Source: Thiofilum flexile DSM 14609 (GTDB taxonomy: Bacteria; Pseudomonadota; Gammaproteobacteria; Thiotrichales; Thiotrichaceae). Taken from it: a stretch of DNA of 64,000 nucleotides. Of this stretch, positions 1 through 9,286 are shown piece after piece. The notes under the pieces were generated by a model that did no database searches, was not told the origin of the DNA, and was given only the letters and a program-made list of their open reading frames with translations. The position numbers were made by a program, and so were the translations under genes. The stretch lies in contig NZ_KB904747.1 in NCBI RefSeq assembly GCF_000380185.1, positions 62,001 to 126,000 on the forward strand, given 5' to 3'. Within the stretch, counting starts at the first letter, position 1. The number at the start of each line of letters is the position of its first letter.

Positions 1-1
1 G

Positions 2-1339
<1,338 letters not shown>

Positions 1340-1343
1340 ACTA

Positions 1344-1359
1344 GGTTTCATGTGAAACA
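1344..1359. other. parS-like centromere site A
   Basis: GGTTTCATGTGAAACA matches the bacterial parS consensus TGTTNCACGTGAAACA at 14 of 16 positions and lies in the short gap between gyrB and prlC. ParB binds such sites near the origin to segregate chromosomes. Two more sites lie at 14060 and 36061. No parA or parB gene is in the window, so function is inferred from the motif and from its origin-side position. Confidence 0.7.
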
Positions 1360-1362
1360 TTG

Positions 1363-1405
1363 AAGCGAGTAGAGTTGCCCATATATTGCAAGATACTCGC
1401 TTTTT
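1363..1405 (+). terminator. Rho-independent terminator of gyrB
   Basis: AAGCGAGTA (1363-1371) pairs with TACTCGCTT (1394-1402), and a T-run continues to 1405. A small inner TTGC/GCAA stem sits in the loop. It lies 24 bases after the gyrB stop and shows that the upstream in-frame start at 1360 is not the start of prlC. Confidence 0.75.
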
Positions 1406-1419
1406 CTTTGGGGCAATCT

Positions 1420-3450
1420 ATGAAAAATCTGCTACTGAATATTCCCACTTTACCTAACTTTGGTGAGGTAAAGGCCGACGATATCACTCCTTTTGTGGAC
1501 ATGTGCTTGACCCAAGGGCGTCAGGTATTAGCCGAACGTTTACAACAAACGGCTTTCACTTGGGATAATTTAATATTGCCGCTGAATACAACTAATAACC
1601 AGCTAGAAAAAGGTTGGTCAGTAGTGGGGCATTTAAATGGTGTCGCAAATACTGAGGCGCTGCGGGATGCTTATAATGCTAACCTTGGTAAACTCAGCGA
1701 CTATCATACGGAGATGGGACAAAACAAAGCCTTTTTTGAAGCCATCCAAGCTATTCGTAAGAATGACTCCAGCCTAGATAATGCTCAAAAGAAAAGCCTT
1801 GATGATAGTTTGTTGTCTTTTAAATTGAGTGGTGTAGCACTAGCAGAGGCACAAAAACAACGCTTCAGAGAGGTTTCACAAGAGCTATCCCAACTAACCT
1901 CAAAGTTTTCCGATAATGTGTTAGATGCGACACAAGCCTGGATAAAACAAGTAACTGATAAAAATGAGCTGCTAGGTTTGCCAGAGTCTGCTTTAGAAAT
2001 GGCGCAACAGACAGCACAACAGCGCAATGTAGAGGGCTGGGTATTTACCCTAGATTTTCCTTCCTATAGTGCGGTGATTACCTATGCGGACAATCGTGCT
2101 TTACGCGAGGAAATGTATAAAGCCTATTCTACTCGTGCCTCAGATCAAGCAGCTAATACCCAATTTGATAATAGCCAACTGATGCAGCAAATCTTGAAGT
2201 TGCGTCAAGAAGAGGCCGAGCTATTAGGTTATAACAATTACGCTGAGTTATCGTTAGCGACTAAAATGGCGGATAGCCCAGCCGAGGTGATTGCCTTTTT
2301 AGAGGATCTTGCGCAACGTAGTAAACCCTTTGCAGTAAAAGAATTTGCTCAAGTACAAGCCTTTGCTAATACCCTAGGTATTGATGAATTGCAGGCATGG
2401 GATGTGCCCTATGTGAGCGAAAAAATACGGCAAAAGGATTATGACTTTAATGATGAAGACCTAAAGCCCTATTTCCCCGTAGATAAGGTTTTGAATGGGT
2501 TATTTGAGCTATTAGGGCGCTTGTATCAAGTACGTTTTGAACAAAAAAACGATGTGAATATCTGGCATCCTGATGTACGTTTTTATCACGTTTATAATGC
2601 CCAAAACGAATTACAAGCAGCCTGTTATATTGATCTCTATGCCCGTCAGCATAAACGCGGTGGCGCATGGATGGATTCGTTTTGTGGGCGTTTTAAACGG
2701 GAAGATGGGGTGCAAATTCCGGTTGCGTTTATGGTTTGTAATAGTGCGCCCCCGGTGGGAGAAAAGCCTGCCCTATTTACCCATGATGAAGTGGTAACCT
2801 TATTCCATGAGTTTGGACATGGGCTGCATCATATGCTGACTCAAGTCGATTATCCGGAAATTGCGGGCATCAATGGAGTCGAGTGGGATGCCGTGGAACT
2901 ACCGAGTCAATTTATGGAAAATTGGTGCTGGGAGCGTGAAACACTCGATCTCATGACCGGACATTGGCAAACCGGCGAAAAGTTACCCGAAGCATTGTTG
3001 CAAAAAATGCTTGCCGCGCGTCATTTCCAATCTGCCATGATGATGGTACGTCAATTAGAGTTTGCGCTCTTTGATTTGAAATTACATAGCGCTCCCGATG
3101 CGGCTCAGGAAGGGCGTATTTACGAGCTACTCAAGCAAGTCCGCTCAGAAGTCGCGGTGATAAAATATCCCTCTTATAATCGTATGCCTAATAGCTTCAC
3201 GCATATTTTCGCAGGTGGTTATGCAGCAGGCTATTACAGCTATAAATGGGCTGAAGTGTTGTCTGCGGATGCGTTTGCCCGTTTTGAAGAAGAGGGTTTA
3301 TTTAACCCTAAGGTGGGTGAGGCATTTAAGCGTGAAATATTAGAAATGGGCGGGTCACGTCCTGCAATGGAGTCTTTTATTGCCTTTCGTGGCCGTAAAC
3401 CTTCGATTGATGCCTTACTACGTCATAGTGGTTTACAGTCAGCCGCATGA
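1420..3450 (+). CDS. prlC: oligopeptidase A (M3 family zinc metallopeptidase)
   Basis: A cytoplasmic M3-family peptidase that degrades short peptides, including cleaved signal peptides. The HEFGH zinc motif is at residues 463-467 of this 677-residue protein, close to the length of E. coli OpdA/PrlC. The N-terminus (MKNLLLNIPTLPNFGEV) matches the family when ATG 1420 is used. An in-frame start at 1360 would run through the gyrB terminator and is rejected. The stop overlaps the next gene by four bases (ATGA), so the two are probably co-transcribed. Confidence 0.95.
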   Translation: MKNLLLNIPTLPNFGEVKADDITPFVDMCLTQGRQVLAERLQQTAFTWDNLILPLNTTNNQLEKGWSVVGHLNGVANTEALRDAYNANLGKLSDYHTEMGQNKAFFEAIQAIRKNDSSLDNAQKKSLDDSLLSFKLSGVALAEAQKQRFREVSQELSQLTSKFSDNVLDATQAWIKQVTDKNELLGLPESALEMAQQTAQQRNVEGWVFTLDFPSYSAVITYADNRALREEMYKAYSTRASDQAANTQFDNSQLMQQILKLRQEEAELLGYNNYAELSLATKMADSPAEVIAFLEDLAQRSKPFAVKEFAQVQAFANTLGIDELQAWDVPYVSEKIRQKDYDFNDEDLKPYFPVDKVLNGLFELLGRLYQVRFEQKNDVNIWHPDVRFYHVYNAQNELQAACYIDLYARQHKRGGAWMDSFCGRFKREDGVQIPVAFMVCNSAPPVGEKPALFTHDEVVTLFHEFGHGLHHMLTQVDYPEIAGINGVEWDAVELPSQFMENWCWERETLDLMTGHWQTGEKLPEALLQKMLAARHFQSAMMMVRQLEFALFDLKLHSAPDAAQEGRIYELLKQVRSEVAVIKYPSYNRMPNSFTHIFAGGYAAGYYSYKWAEVLSADAFARFEEEGLFNPKVGEAFKREILEMGGSRPAMESFIAFRGRKPSIDALLRHSGLQSAA

Positions 3451-3920
3451 TGGGCAAGAGGTATTTGTGGGGGCTAGGCATTATTCTAGCCCTAATCACA
3501 GGTGCAGCAGTTGGGTGGTGGTTTAGCTACCCAACTACCTCGGAACTAGTGTTAAGTGCAGAGTCCTGTGATCTAAATCAGGTAGCTTGTACGACTAGTG
3601 AGTCTGATGGTTTAGCTATCCAATTGACTCTTACCCCTAAACCAGTCCCCACCTTAAAACCCATTATGGTAAGCGCCGAGCTATCAGGGTTTACAACGCC
3701 CCCCACAAAAATACAGTTCGTATTGGAGGGGCGTAATATGTATATGGGGTTTCAAAAGGCATGGTTAGAGCGTCAAGGTTCCTCTTTCCATTACACCGGT
3801 ACAGTACTGATTCCCACTTGTGAGCAAAGCGCTATGGAGTGGAAAGTAACCTTACTAATGCCCCCGAATCAGCCCATTCATCGCGCCGAGTTTTATATGC
3901 AAACCCAACATACTCGCTAA
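3447..3920 (+). CDS. membrane-anchored hypothetical protein, possibly FixH-like
   Basis: 157 residues with one N-terminal transmembrane segment (about residues 5-25) and an extracytoplasmic beta-rich part. A motif NMYMGFQKAWL is followed by YTGTVLIPTCEQ. This pattern of a Met-Gly element, then a Pro-Cys element, resembles FixH-like or copper-handling sandwich domains, but that is a weak impression. Four cysteines lie outside the membrane segment, possibly for disulfides or metal binding. The start overlaps the prlC stop by four bases, so it is translationally coupled to the peptidase gene. Function is unknown. Confidence 0.75.
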   Translation: MMGKRYLWGLGIILALITGAAVGWWFSYPTTSELVLSAESCDLNQVACTTSESDGLAIQLTLTPKPVPTLKPIMVSAELSGFTTPPTKIQFVLEGRNMYMGFQKAWLERQGSSFHYTGTVLIPTCEQSAMEWKVTLLMPPNQPIHRAEFYMQTQHTR

Positions 3921-4136
3921 TGAGTGTTCGTACCTAATTCAACCATTAAGCCCAATAACCCTACCCTTCATCCCATTCTAGCTCTCTTTCTTTCCATCTC
4001 TATGCTTTGCTTAAAGTAGTGACTCTGAAATTAACAACAGGTAGTTCACATTACTAAGCTTGGGTTTGCTACAACACCATTAGTTATGAAATGATAATAT
4101 TTTTGTTCTAGCACTCCCTTTAAAGCAAGGATTGCT

Positions 4137-5030
4137 ATGATGATCAAAAATAATTCTTATTGCTTGATGACAACTGCTCTAGCAACAGGGCTAGGTGTCA
4201 CCTCTTATAGTCTAGCGGCTAGTTGGGTTATGGATTACTTAGAATCTAACCCTACTATTTCCCATTATATCCCTCCTCTAGATCATGGAAGCATCGATAT
4301 GAATAGTGCCACTCACACTCAAGCTAATGTGGTGCTTGCCGCAATAACGCCTCGTAATATGAGTTTAGTAGGAGAGCGTATTTCATGGACGATTACCGCC
4401 TTAGATGGTGAGACTATGGGCAAGATTTACAGCCTACAAGGCGCTAATCAACGCCTTAACCTACCCAAAGGTCTATATCGGGTCACGCTAATCATAGGTG
4501 CCTATCGCTCTACTAAAACTATTAAGATTGATGCTAAACAGCCGCACGAAGAACGTTTTATTGCAGATATTGGACGTATTGTGGCTCAGGCTAATGAGTC
4601 GGTGGTTTGGACGATTGAGCCACTAGAGGGTGGTAAAATTATCCATCTTGCCGAGCGCTCTACTATTAGTCTCGTCGTAGGAAGTGGCTTATATAAAGTA
4701 GATGCTAGTTTAAAAGGGCTACATCGTGCGGAGCGGGTTCGAGTCACTCAAGGGAGTCAGGTTGAGTCTAATTTGTTTATTCCAGCCGGGCGGGTCAATT
4801 TGATTGCTACTCGTGATAATGCTCCCCTATTTCGCCCTACAACTTGGAATATTTACCGAATTGAAAATGGCGAGCGGCGCGAGGTAGGGGAGTATAATCG
4901 CCATGTTCAGGCGGTCACTATGCCCCCCGGACACTATGAAGCAGTCGCCAAATCAGAAAATATTGTGCGCTCACGTGAGTTTTGGGTGGGGAGTGGCGCA
5001 ACCAATGATGTGCAAGTCCCCATGGATTAG
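4137..5030 (+). CDS. exported hypothetical protein with repeated beta-sandwich modules
   Basis: 297 residues with an N-terminal signal sequence (hydrophobic stretch about residues 10-28, likely cut near SLAAS). The mature part appears to hold three related modules of roughly 75 residues, each with a W-(T/N)-I element followed later by a GxY-(R/K/E)-(V/A) strand (WTITALDGE...GLYRV; WTIEPLEGG...GLYKV; WNIYRIENG...GHYEA). This is typical of Ig-like or carboxypeptidase-regulatory-like beta modules. AAGGA stands before the first ATG. A 216-base gap separates it from the gene before, with an AT-rich stretch near 4090-4110 that could hold a promoter. I do not recognise a named family. Confidence 0.7.
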   Translation: MMIKNNSYCLMTTALATGLGVTSYSLAASWVMDYLESNPTISHYIPPLDHGSIDMNSATHTQANVVLAAITPRNMSLVGERISWTITALDGETMGKIYSLQGANQRLNLPKGLYRVTLIIGAYRSTKTIKIDAKQPHEERFIADIGRIVAQANESVVWTIEPLEGGKIIHLAERSTISLVVGSGLYKVDASLKGLHRAERVRVTQGSQVESNLFIPAGRVNLIATRDNAPLFRPTTWNIYRIENGERREVGEYNRHVQAVTMPPGHYEAVAKSENIVRSREFWVGSGATNDVQVPMD

Positions 5031-5031
5031 T

Positions 5032-5568
5032 TCATTCAGAGGCTAAAGTACGTTTAGCCAATTTGCTATAGTGCTCGGCGGAATACTTTAAAAAAGCTCG
5101 CTCTTGCTCGGTCAAAGGGCGAGCTTTTTGCACTGGATTACCCTTCCATAAATAGCCCCCCTCCAGTGTTTTTCCCGGAGGAACTAGGCTTCCTGCTCCA
5201 ATCATGACCTCATCTTCAATCACCACATTATCCATCACAATCGCCCCCATACCGATGAGGCAACGATTGCCAATGGTGCAGCCATGTAAAATAACACGAT
5301 GCCCAATCGTCACCTCATCGCCAATCGTGAGTGCAAAACCTTCCATGCGGCTAAAAGCACTACCATGGGTGACATGCAAGATAGAGCCATCTTGCACATT
5401 AGTACGTGCGCCAATGGTAATGATATTAATATCACCCCGAATCACCACCATAGGCCACACCGAGCTATCCGCTCCAATCGTGGTTTGTCCACTGACATAG
5501 GCACTTTTATCAATATAGGCGCTAGGATCAATAGTCGGGGTATGTTGCTCAAAGCGTTGAATAGTCAT
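5032..5568 (-). CDS. yrdA: gamma-carbonic-anhydrase-like hexapeptide-repeat protein (YrdA family)
   Basis: 178 residues of left-handed beta-helix with repeated (I/V)G hexapeptides, as in the YrdA/PaaY/CaiE group of gamma-carbonic-anhydrase-like proteins. Metal-ligand histidines are visible in ILHVTHGS and in IGHRVILHGC, where the trimer would bind zinc or iron. Whether it hydrates CO2 or is an orphan transferase-like protein cannot be told from sequence. It ends one base from the stop of the convergent upstream gene. YcgL follows on the 5' side in the same direction. Confidence 0.9.
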   Translation of the reverse strand: MTIQRFEQHTPTIDPSAYIDKSAYVSGQTTIGADSSVWPMVVIRGDINIITIGARTNVQDGSILHVTHGSAFSRMEGFALTIGDEVTIGHRVILHGCTIGNRCLIGMGAIVMDNVVIEDEVMIGAGSLVPPGKTLEGGYLWKGNPVQKARPLTEQERAFLKYSAEHYSKLAKRTLASE

Positions 5569-5597
5569 AAAAATTCCTAGTTATAGTAGGGATAGCG

Positions 5598-5852
5598 TCA
5601 ATGTACCCTAGTTGCAGCCAAGTCGGCGGGCGGTAATTGCAAATAAAACCCATGTTCTGTTAAGTGGCGTATTACCTCAGCACTATTACCTTGAGCCAAA
5701 GGTTTATCAGGTTGAAGATCAAACTCAAAAGAGAAATAGGCACTACCTAATAAACGCATTAAACCCTCTGGTACCCGACTAAAATCGTCACGCTCTGTTA
5801 AAAACAGATAGGCTCCTTGCTTGCGTTGGCTGCGATAAATATAACACTGCAT
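5598..5852 (-). CDS. ycgL: YcgL domain protein
   Basis: An 84-residue protein of the gammaproteobacterial YcgL family: it starts with CYIYRSQRKQGAYLF and has the family pattern VPEGLMRLLG followed by the C-terminal LTEHGFYLQLPP. The family is small and soluble; its biochemical role is not firmly known. It lies eight bases after the membrane protein gene encoded upstream on the same strand. Confidence 0.88.
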   Translation of the reverse strand: MQCYIYRSQRKQGAYLFLTERDDFSRVPEGLMRLLGSAYFSFEFDLQPDKPLAQGNSAEVIRHLTEHGFYLQLPPADLAATRVH

Positions 5853-5860
5853 ACAATACC

Positions 5861-6547
5861 TTAATACTTAAGTACTTCAATAGATTGAATATATCGAGTC
5901 TCTAGTTCTTGGGTTTGAGTTTGACCATGGAGGTTTTGTTCAATGCGGAGCATTTTATCAGTTGCCTCAAGCAAACGCCCTTCTATCCACTTTTGGTCAC
6001 TACGTCTAATACGGAGTGATTGACCGATATAATGATTCGCAGCCGATAGCTCAATAGGTTGAAAACCCATTTGATATAGAGCATTACTCGGCAGTTCATG
6101 TTGAGCACCTGTTTCGGTAGGCATATTACTCGTTGATGAAGTCGTGTTAGGCGGAAGGGAAACGGTTGAAATAGGGATAGGGGATATATTTACTTCTTGA
6201 GTGACAGTCTCTGGGGGTTCTTGGTCACCCTGCGAAGGCGAGAGCATGGGGCTGAGTTTTTGAGTAAACCAATGATTACCCAAAAGCCTTTGCATATTCT
6301 GCCCCGCTTGGCTATTCACACTCACGCCCCAAGCACCCACCGCTAATAAGATCCCTACCAGCCCCGTGAAAAACCAGCCACGCGCCCGATGCCAAATAGT
6401 CGGTAAAATTAATAGATTGAGCACCGGAACCATAGCCACAATGCCCGTAACGAAGTGATGACGAAATCCCGCAATGGTGATCATGAGCCAAGCCAGCGCG
6501 ATGAGTAACATCCCTAATGCTAAGGCAATCAACAGTGCATATTCCAT
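5861..6547 (-). CDS. membrane protein with C-terminal soluble domain, unknown function
   Basis: 228 residues. Two or three hydrophobic helices occupy about residues 3-25, 32-50 and 60-77, followed by a long Pro/Ser/Thr-rich linker (about 100-150) and a C-terminal beta-rich region (IGQSLRIRRSDQKWIEGRL...). The C-terminal part looks like a small beta-barrel that could bind a ligand or peptidoglycan. I chose ATG 6547 because GAGGG sits eight bases before it; the in-frame ATG at 6553 is too close to that site. It lies 24 bases after speA and may be co-transcribed. No family recognised. Confidence 0.7.
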   Translation of the reverse strand: MEYALLIALALGMLLIALAWLMITIAGFRHHFVTGIVAMVPVLNLLILPTIWHRARGWFFTGLVGILLAVGAWGVSVNSQAGQNMQRLLGNHWFTQKLSPMLSPSQGDQEPPETVTQEVNISPIPISTVSLPPNTTSSTSNMPTETGAQHELPSNALYQMGFQPIELSAANHYIGQSLRIRRSDQKWIEGRLLEATDKMLRIEQNLHGQTQTQELETRYIQSIEVLKY

Positions 6548-6571
6548 GGACATAACCCTCTTGTTATCGTT

Positions 6572-8461
6572 TTAATCTTCCAAATACGTATAATCAGTGA
6601 GACTGGCCTCAACTTCACGTTGGAGTGCTTTGAGCCGCTCAGGATCGCTAACCGTAGCAGCGAGTTTTTTACGACATTGTGCCAGCAAGTCCTTTGGCTC
6701 AAAATGAACCATACCCAATAATTCTGCAATTGTGTCCCCACTTTCTGGTTCTTGGAGGCGATATTCACCGTTACTTAATAATTCTACGTTGATCGAATCG
6801 GTATCGCCGAATAAGTTGTGTAAATCACCTAAAATTTCCTGATAGGCTCCGACCATGAAAATACCTAATAAGTAAGGTTCGGTATCAGATAATTCATGTA
6901 CGGCTAGCGTACTGGTGAGCTGCCCATTTTCTACATAAGTGTGTACTGCACCATCTGAATCACAAGTTAAATCTTGTAATACTGCCCGACGAGTGGGGGC
7001 TTCTTGCAGACGATGTAGCGGCATAATGGGGAATAATTGCTTAATCGCCCACGCATCCGGCATAGATTGAAACAGCGAAAAATTGCAGAAATACTTATTG
7101 GCTAGTTTTTCTTGTAGCGCACTATGAATACTCGCAGAAAGGGTTTGGCTGAGGGCAGGATTATAGAGCAGCTCTAAACCAATAGCACGATAGGTTTCCT
7201 CCGCCTGAGCACGCTGTTGTAAATGAATCACTCCCCTTGCATATAAAGCATGCACTTCACTTATTAAAAACTCGGCATCATGATAAATTTCTGAGGCAGG
7301 AATGTGGTGTAATTGCGTGTAAAGACGATAGATATTATGCAGTACTTGTGCCGCATCGGGTTCGGGTTCTACCACGCGTGGGGTGGTTTCAGGCTGGGCA
7401 GGGTCGGTATCAATCACATTAGTAATTAAAACAGCATGATGTGCTGTCATAGCTCGACCCGCTTCAGTAATAAAATCAGGTAGGGGTAAGTCATACTCCG
7501 TACAAACACTATGCACACTCCGTACAATCGTATTAGCATATTCCTGCATAGTGTAGTTAATCGAACAATCACTACGTGAGCGCGAACCTTCATAATCGAC
7601 GCCTAAACCGCCCCCTACATCGACTACACCAATGGGCGCACCTAGACGACAAAGCTCAGCAAAATAATGACTCGCTTCCAGCATGCCGCTTTGAATATCA
7701 CGAATATTAGCGATTTGTGAACCCATGTGGAAATGCAGGAGTTGTAGACAGTGCAGTTTATTGGCTTGTTTTAATATCTCTAACATGTGTAGAGCTTGTG
7801 CTGCAGAGAGGCCAAATTTAGATTTTTCACCGCCAGTATTTTGCCATTTACCTTTACCTAAAGAGTAAAGACGTACTCGAATACCAAATAAGGGTTCAAT
7901 ACCTAGCTTTTCTGCTTCTTCTAGCGCTTCGGTTAGTTCGGAAGGTTTTTCGACCACAATAAAAATGCGGTGTCCCATCTGCCGCCCAATTAATGCTAAG
8001 CGTAGATACTCGCGGTCTTTATAGCCATTACAAATAATCGTACTACCATTCGGAGCACTTCCTAACACTGCGACTAATTCGGGTTTACTCCCCGCCTCTA
8101 AACCGACTTGCTCTCCGCCCCCTTGTAAAATGTGCTGGATGACACTTTTTTGTTGATTAACTTTAATTGGGTAAATGGCGGTATAGCGGCTGTGTTGCCC
8201 GGTGCTCTCGATGGCTTGATTAAAGGCTTTTTGTAGTCGTTGGACACGATCATGCACAATATCGGTAAAGCGAATCAGTACTGGCCAACGTAAACCATCG
8301 GTTTTCAAACGGTGAGCGAGCTGATAAAGGTCTACCTGACACTCTGGTTGGTTGGGCAAGCCCATAACGACATGACCCGCGTCATTAATGCCAAAATAGC
8401 CATTGCCCCAGTGTTGCACCCCATAGACGCGTCGTGCGGTGTCAAGATTCCAAGTTGTCAT
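6572..8461 (-). CDS. speA: biosynthetic arginine decarboxylase
   Basis: A PLP-dependent fold-III decarboxylase that converts arginine to agmatine for putrescine and spermidine synthesis. At 629 residues it is slightly shorter than E. coli SpeA (658). The PLP lysine is K100 in AIYPIKVNQQ. The phosphate-binding glycine loop VDVGGGLGVDYEG and the C-terminal CDSDG motif are both present. The gene is divergent from msrA across a 141-base gap that must hold both promoters. No agmatinase or agmatine deiminase gene is nearby. Confidence 0.96.
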   Translation of the reverse strand: MTTWNLDTARRVYGVQHWGNGYFGINDAGHVVMGLPNQPECQVDLYQLAHRLKTDGLRWPVLIRFTDIVHDRVQRLQKAFNQAIESTGQHSRYTAIYPIKVNQQKSVIQHILQGGGEQVGLEAGSKPELVAVLGSAPNGSTIICNGYKDREYLRLALIGRQMGHRIFIVVEKPSELTEALEEAEKLGIEPLFGIRVRLYSLGKGKWQNTGGEKSKFGLSAAQALHMLEILKQANKLHCLQLLHFHMGSQIANIRDIQSGMLEASHYFAELCRLGAPIGVVDVGGGLGVDYEGSRSRSDCSINYTMQEYANTIVRSVHSVCTEYDLPLPDFITEAGRAMTAHHAVLITNVIDTDPAQPETTPRVVEPEPDAAQVLHNIYRLYTQLHHIPASEIYHDAEFLISEVHALYARGVIHLQQRAQAEETYRAIGLELLYNPALSQTLSASIHSALQEKLANKYFCNFSLFQSMPDAWAIKQLFPIMPLHRLQEAPTRRAVLQDLTCDSDGAVHTYVENGQLTSTLAVHELSDTEPYLLGIFMVGAYQEILGDLHNLFGDTDSINVELLSNGEYRLQEPESGDTIAELLGMVHFEPKDLLAQCRKKLAATVSDPERLKALQREVEASLTDYTYLED

Positions 8462-8602
8462 AATCGGTTTACCTTTGCCTAAGATAACCGCAAGAATAAC
8501 GGCATTCCGCCAGACTGAGAAGTATTTATGTCATTAGTAGGTTTTAGTGGTATACGATCTTAACCTTAATGTTGCTTCTCCTATTGATGATGAAGGTGAT
8601 AT

Positions 8603-9238
8603 ATGTTCCGAGTTTTTAAAAAAGCTGAAATGCCCAGTCCCGATGCAGCACTCCCTGGACGCAGTACCGCAATGCCTATTACTAATCGGCATTATGTCAC
8701 TGCTCACCCCCTTAAACCCCCATTCCCTACCACCTTACAACAGGCCGTTTTTGGTATGGGATGTTTTTGGGGAGTAGAGCGTAAGTTTTGGCAACAAGAA
8801 GGCGTTTATACCACCGCCGCAGGTTATGCTGGTGGCTATACGCCTAACCCTACTTACGAGGAGGTTTGCTCTGGACTCACCGGACATAATGAAGTGGTAT
8901 TGGTAGTATTTGATCCTGCTGTGATTGAGTATCAGGATTTATTAAAAGTATTTTGGGAATCCCACGATCCCACCCAAGGCATGCGTCAAGGTAATGATGT
9001 GGGAACCCAATATCGCTCCGGTATCTATGTCTATACACCAGAGCAACGAATTGAGGCTGAGGCTAGTCTACATGCTTATCAAGCCGCTTTAGCTAAGGCA
9101 GGTTTGGGTAAGGTGACGACAGAAATTATCGATGCGCCTGAGTTTTATTATGCTGAGGATTATCATCAGCAGTATCTGGCAAAAAATCCTAATGGCTATT
9201 GTGGGTTACGTGGAACGGGTGTGAGTTGTGTGAATTAG
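8603..9238 (+). CDS. msrA: peptide methionine sulfoxide reductase A
   Basis: It reduces methionine-S-sulfoxide in proteins using thioredoxin. The catalytic motif GCFWG is at about residues 52-56, and a resolving Cys is near the C-terminus (GTGVSCVN). The 211 residues and the N-terminal extension before the motif match the E. coli MsrA type. AAGGTG precedes the ATG at suitable spacing. The uvrD promoter follows directly. Confidence 0.95.
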   Translation: MFRVFKKAEMPSPDAALPGRSTAMPITNRHYVTAHPLKPPFPTTLQQAVFGMGCFWGVERKFWQQEGVYTTAAGYAGGYTPNPTYEEVCSGLTGHNEVVLVVFDPAVIEYQDLLKVFWESHDPTQGMRQGNDVGTQYRSGIYVYTPEQRIEAEASLHAYQAALAKAGLGKVTTEIIDAPEFYYAEDYHQQYLAKNPNGYCGLRGTGVSCVN

Positions 9239-9286
9239 TGGGTGTGCCCCTTTAGAGCTAGCCTTAATTTAAGTTACAATAGCGCC

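Noticed and set aside
1360-1419. In-frame upstream start for prlC at 1360
   Set aside because: It would translate the gyrB terminator hairpin; the family N-terminus begins at 1420 and a G-rich Shine-Dalgarno lies before it.
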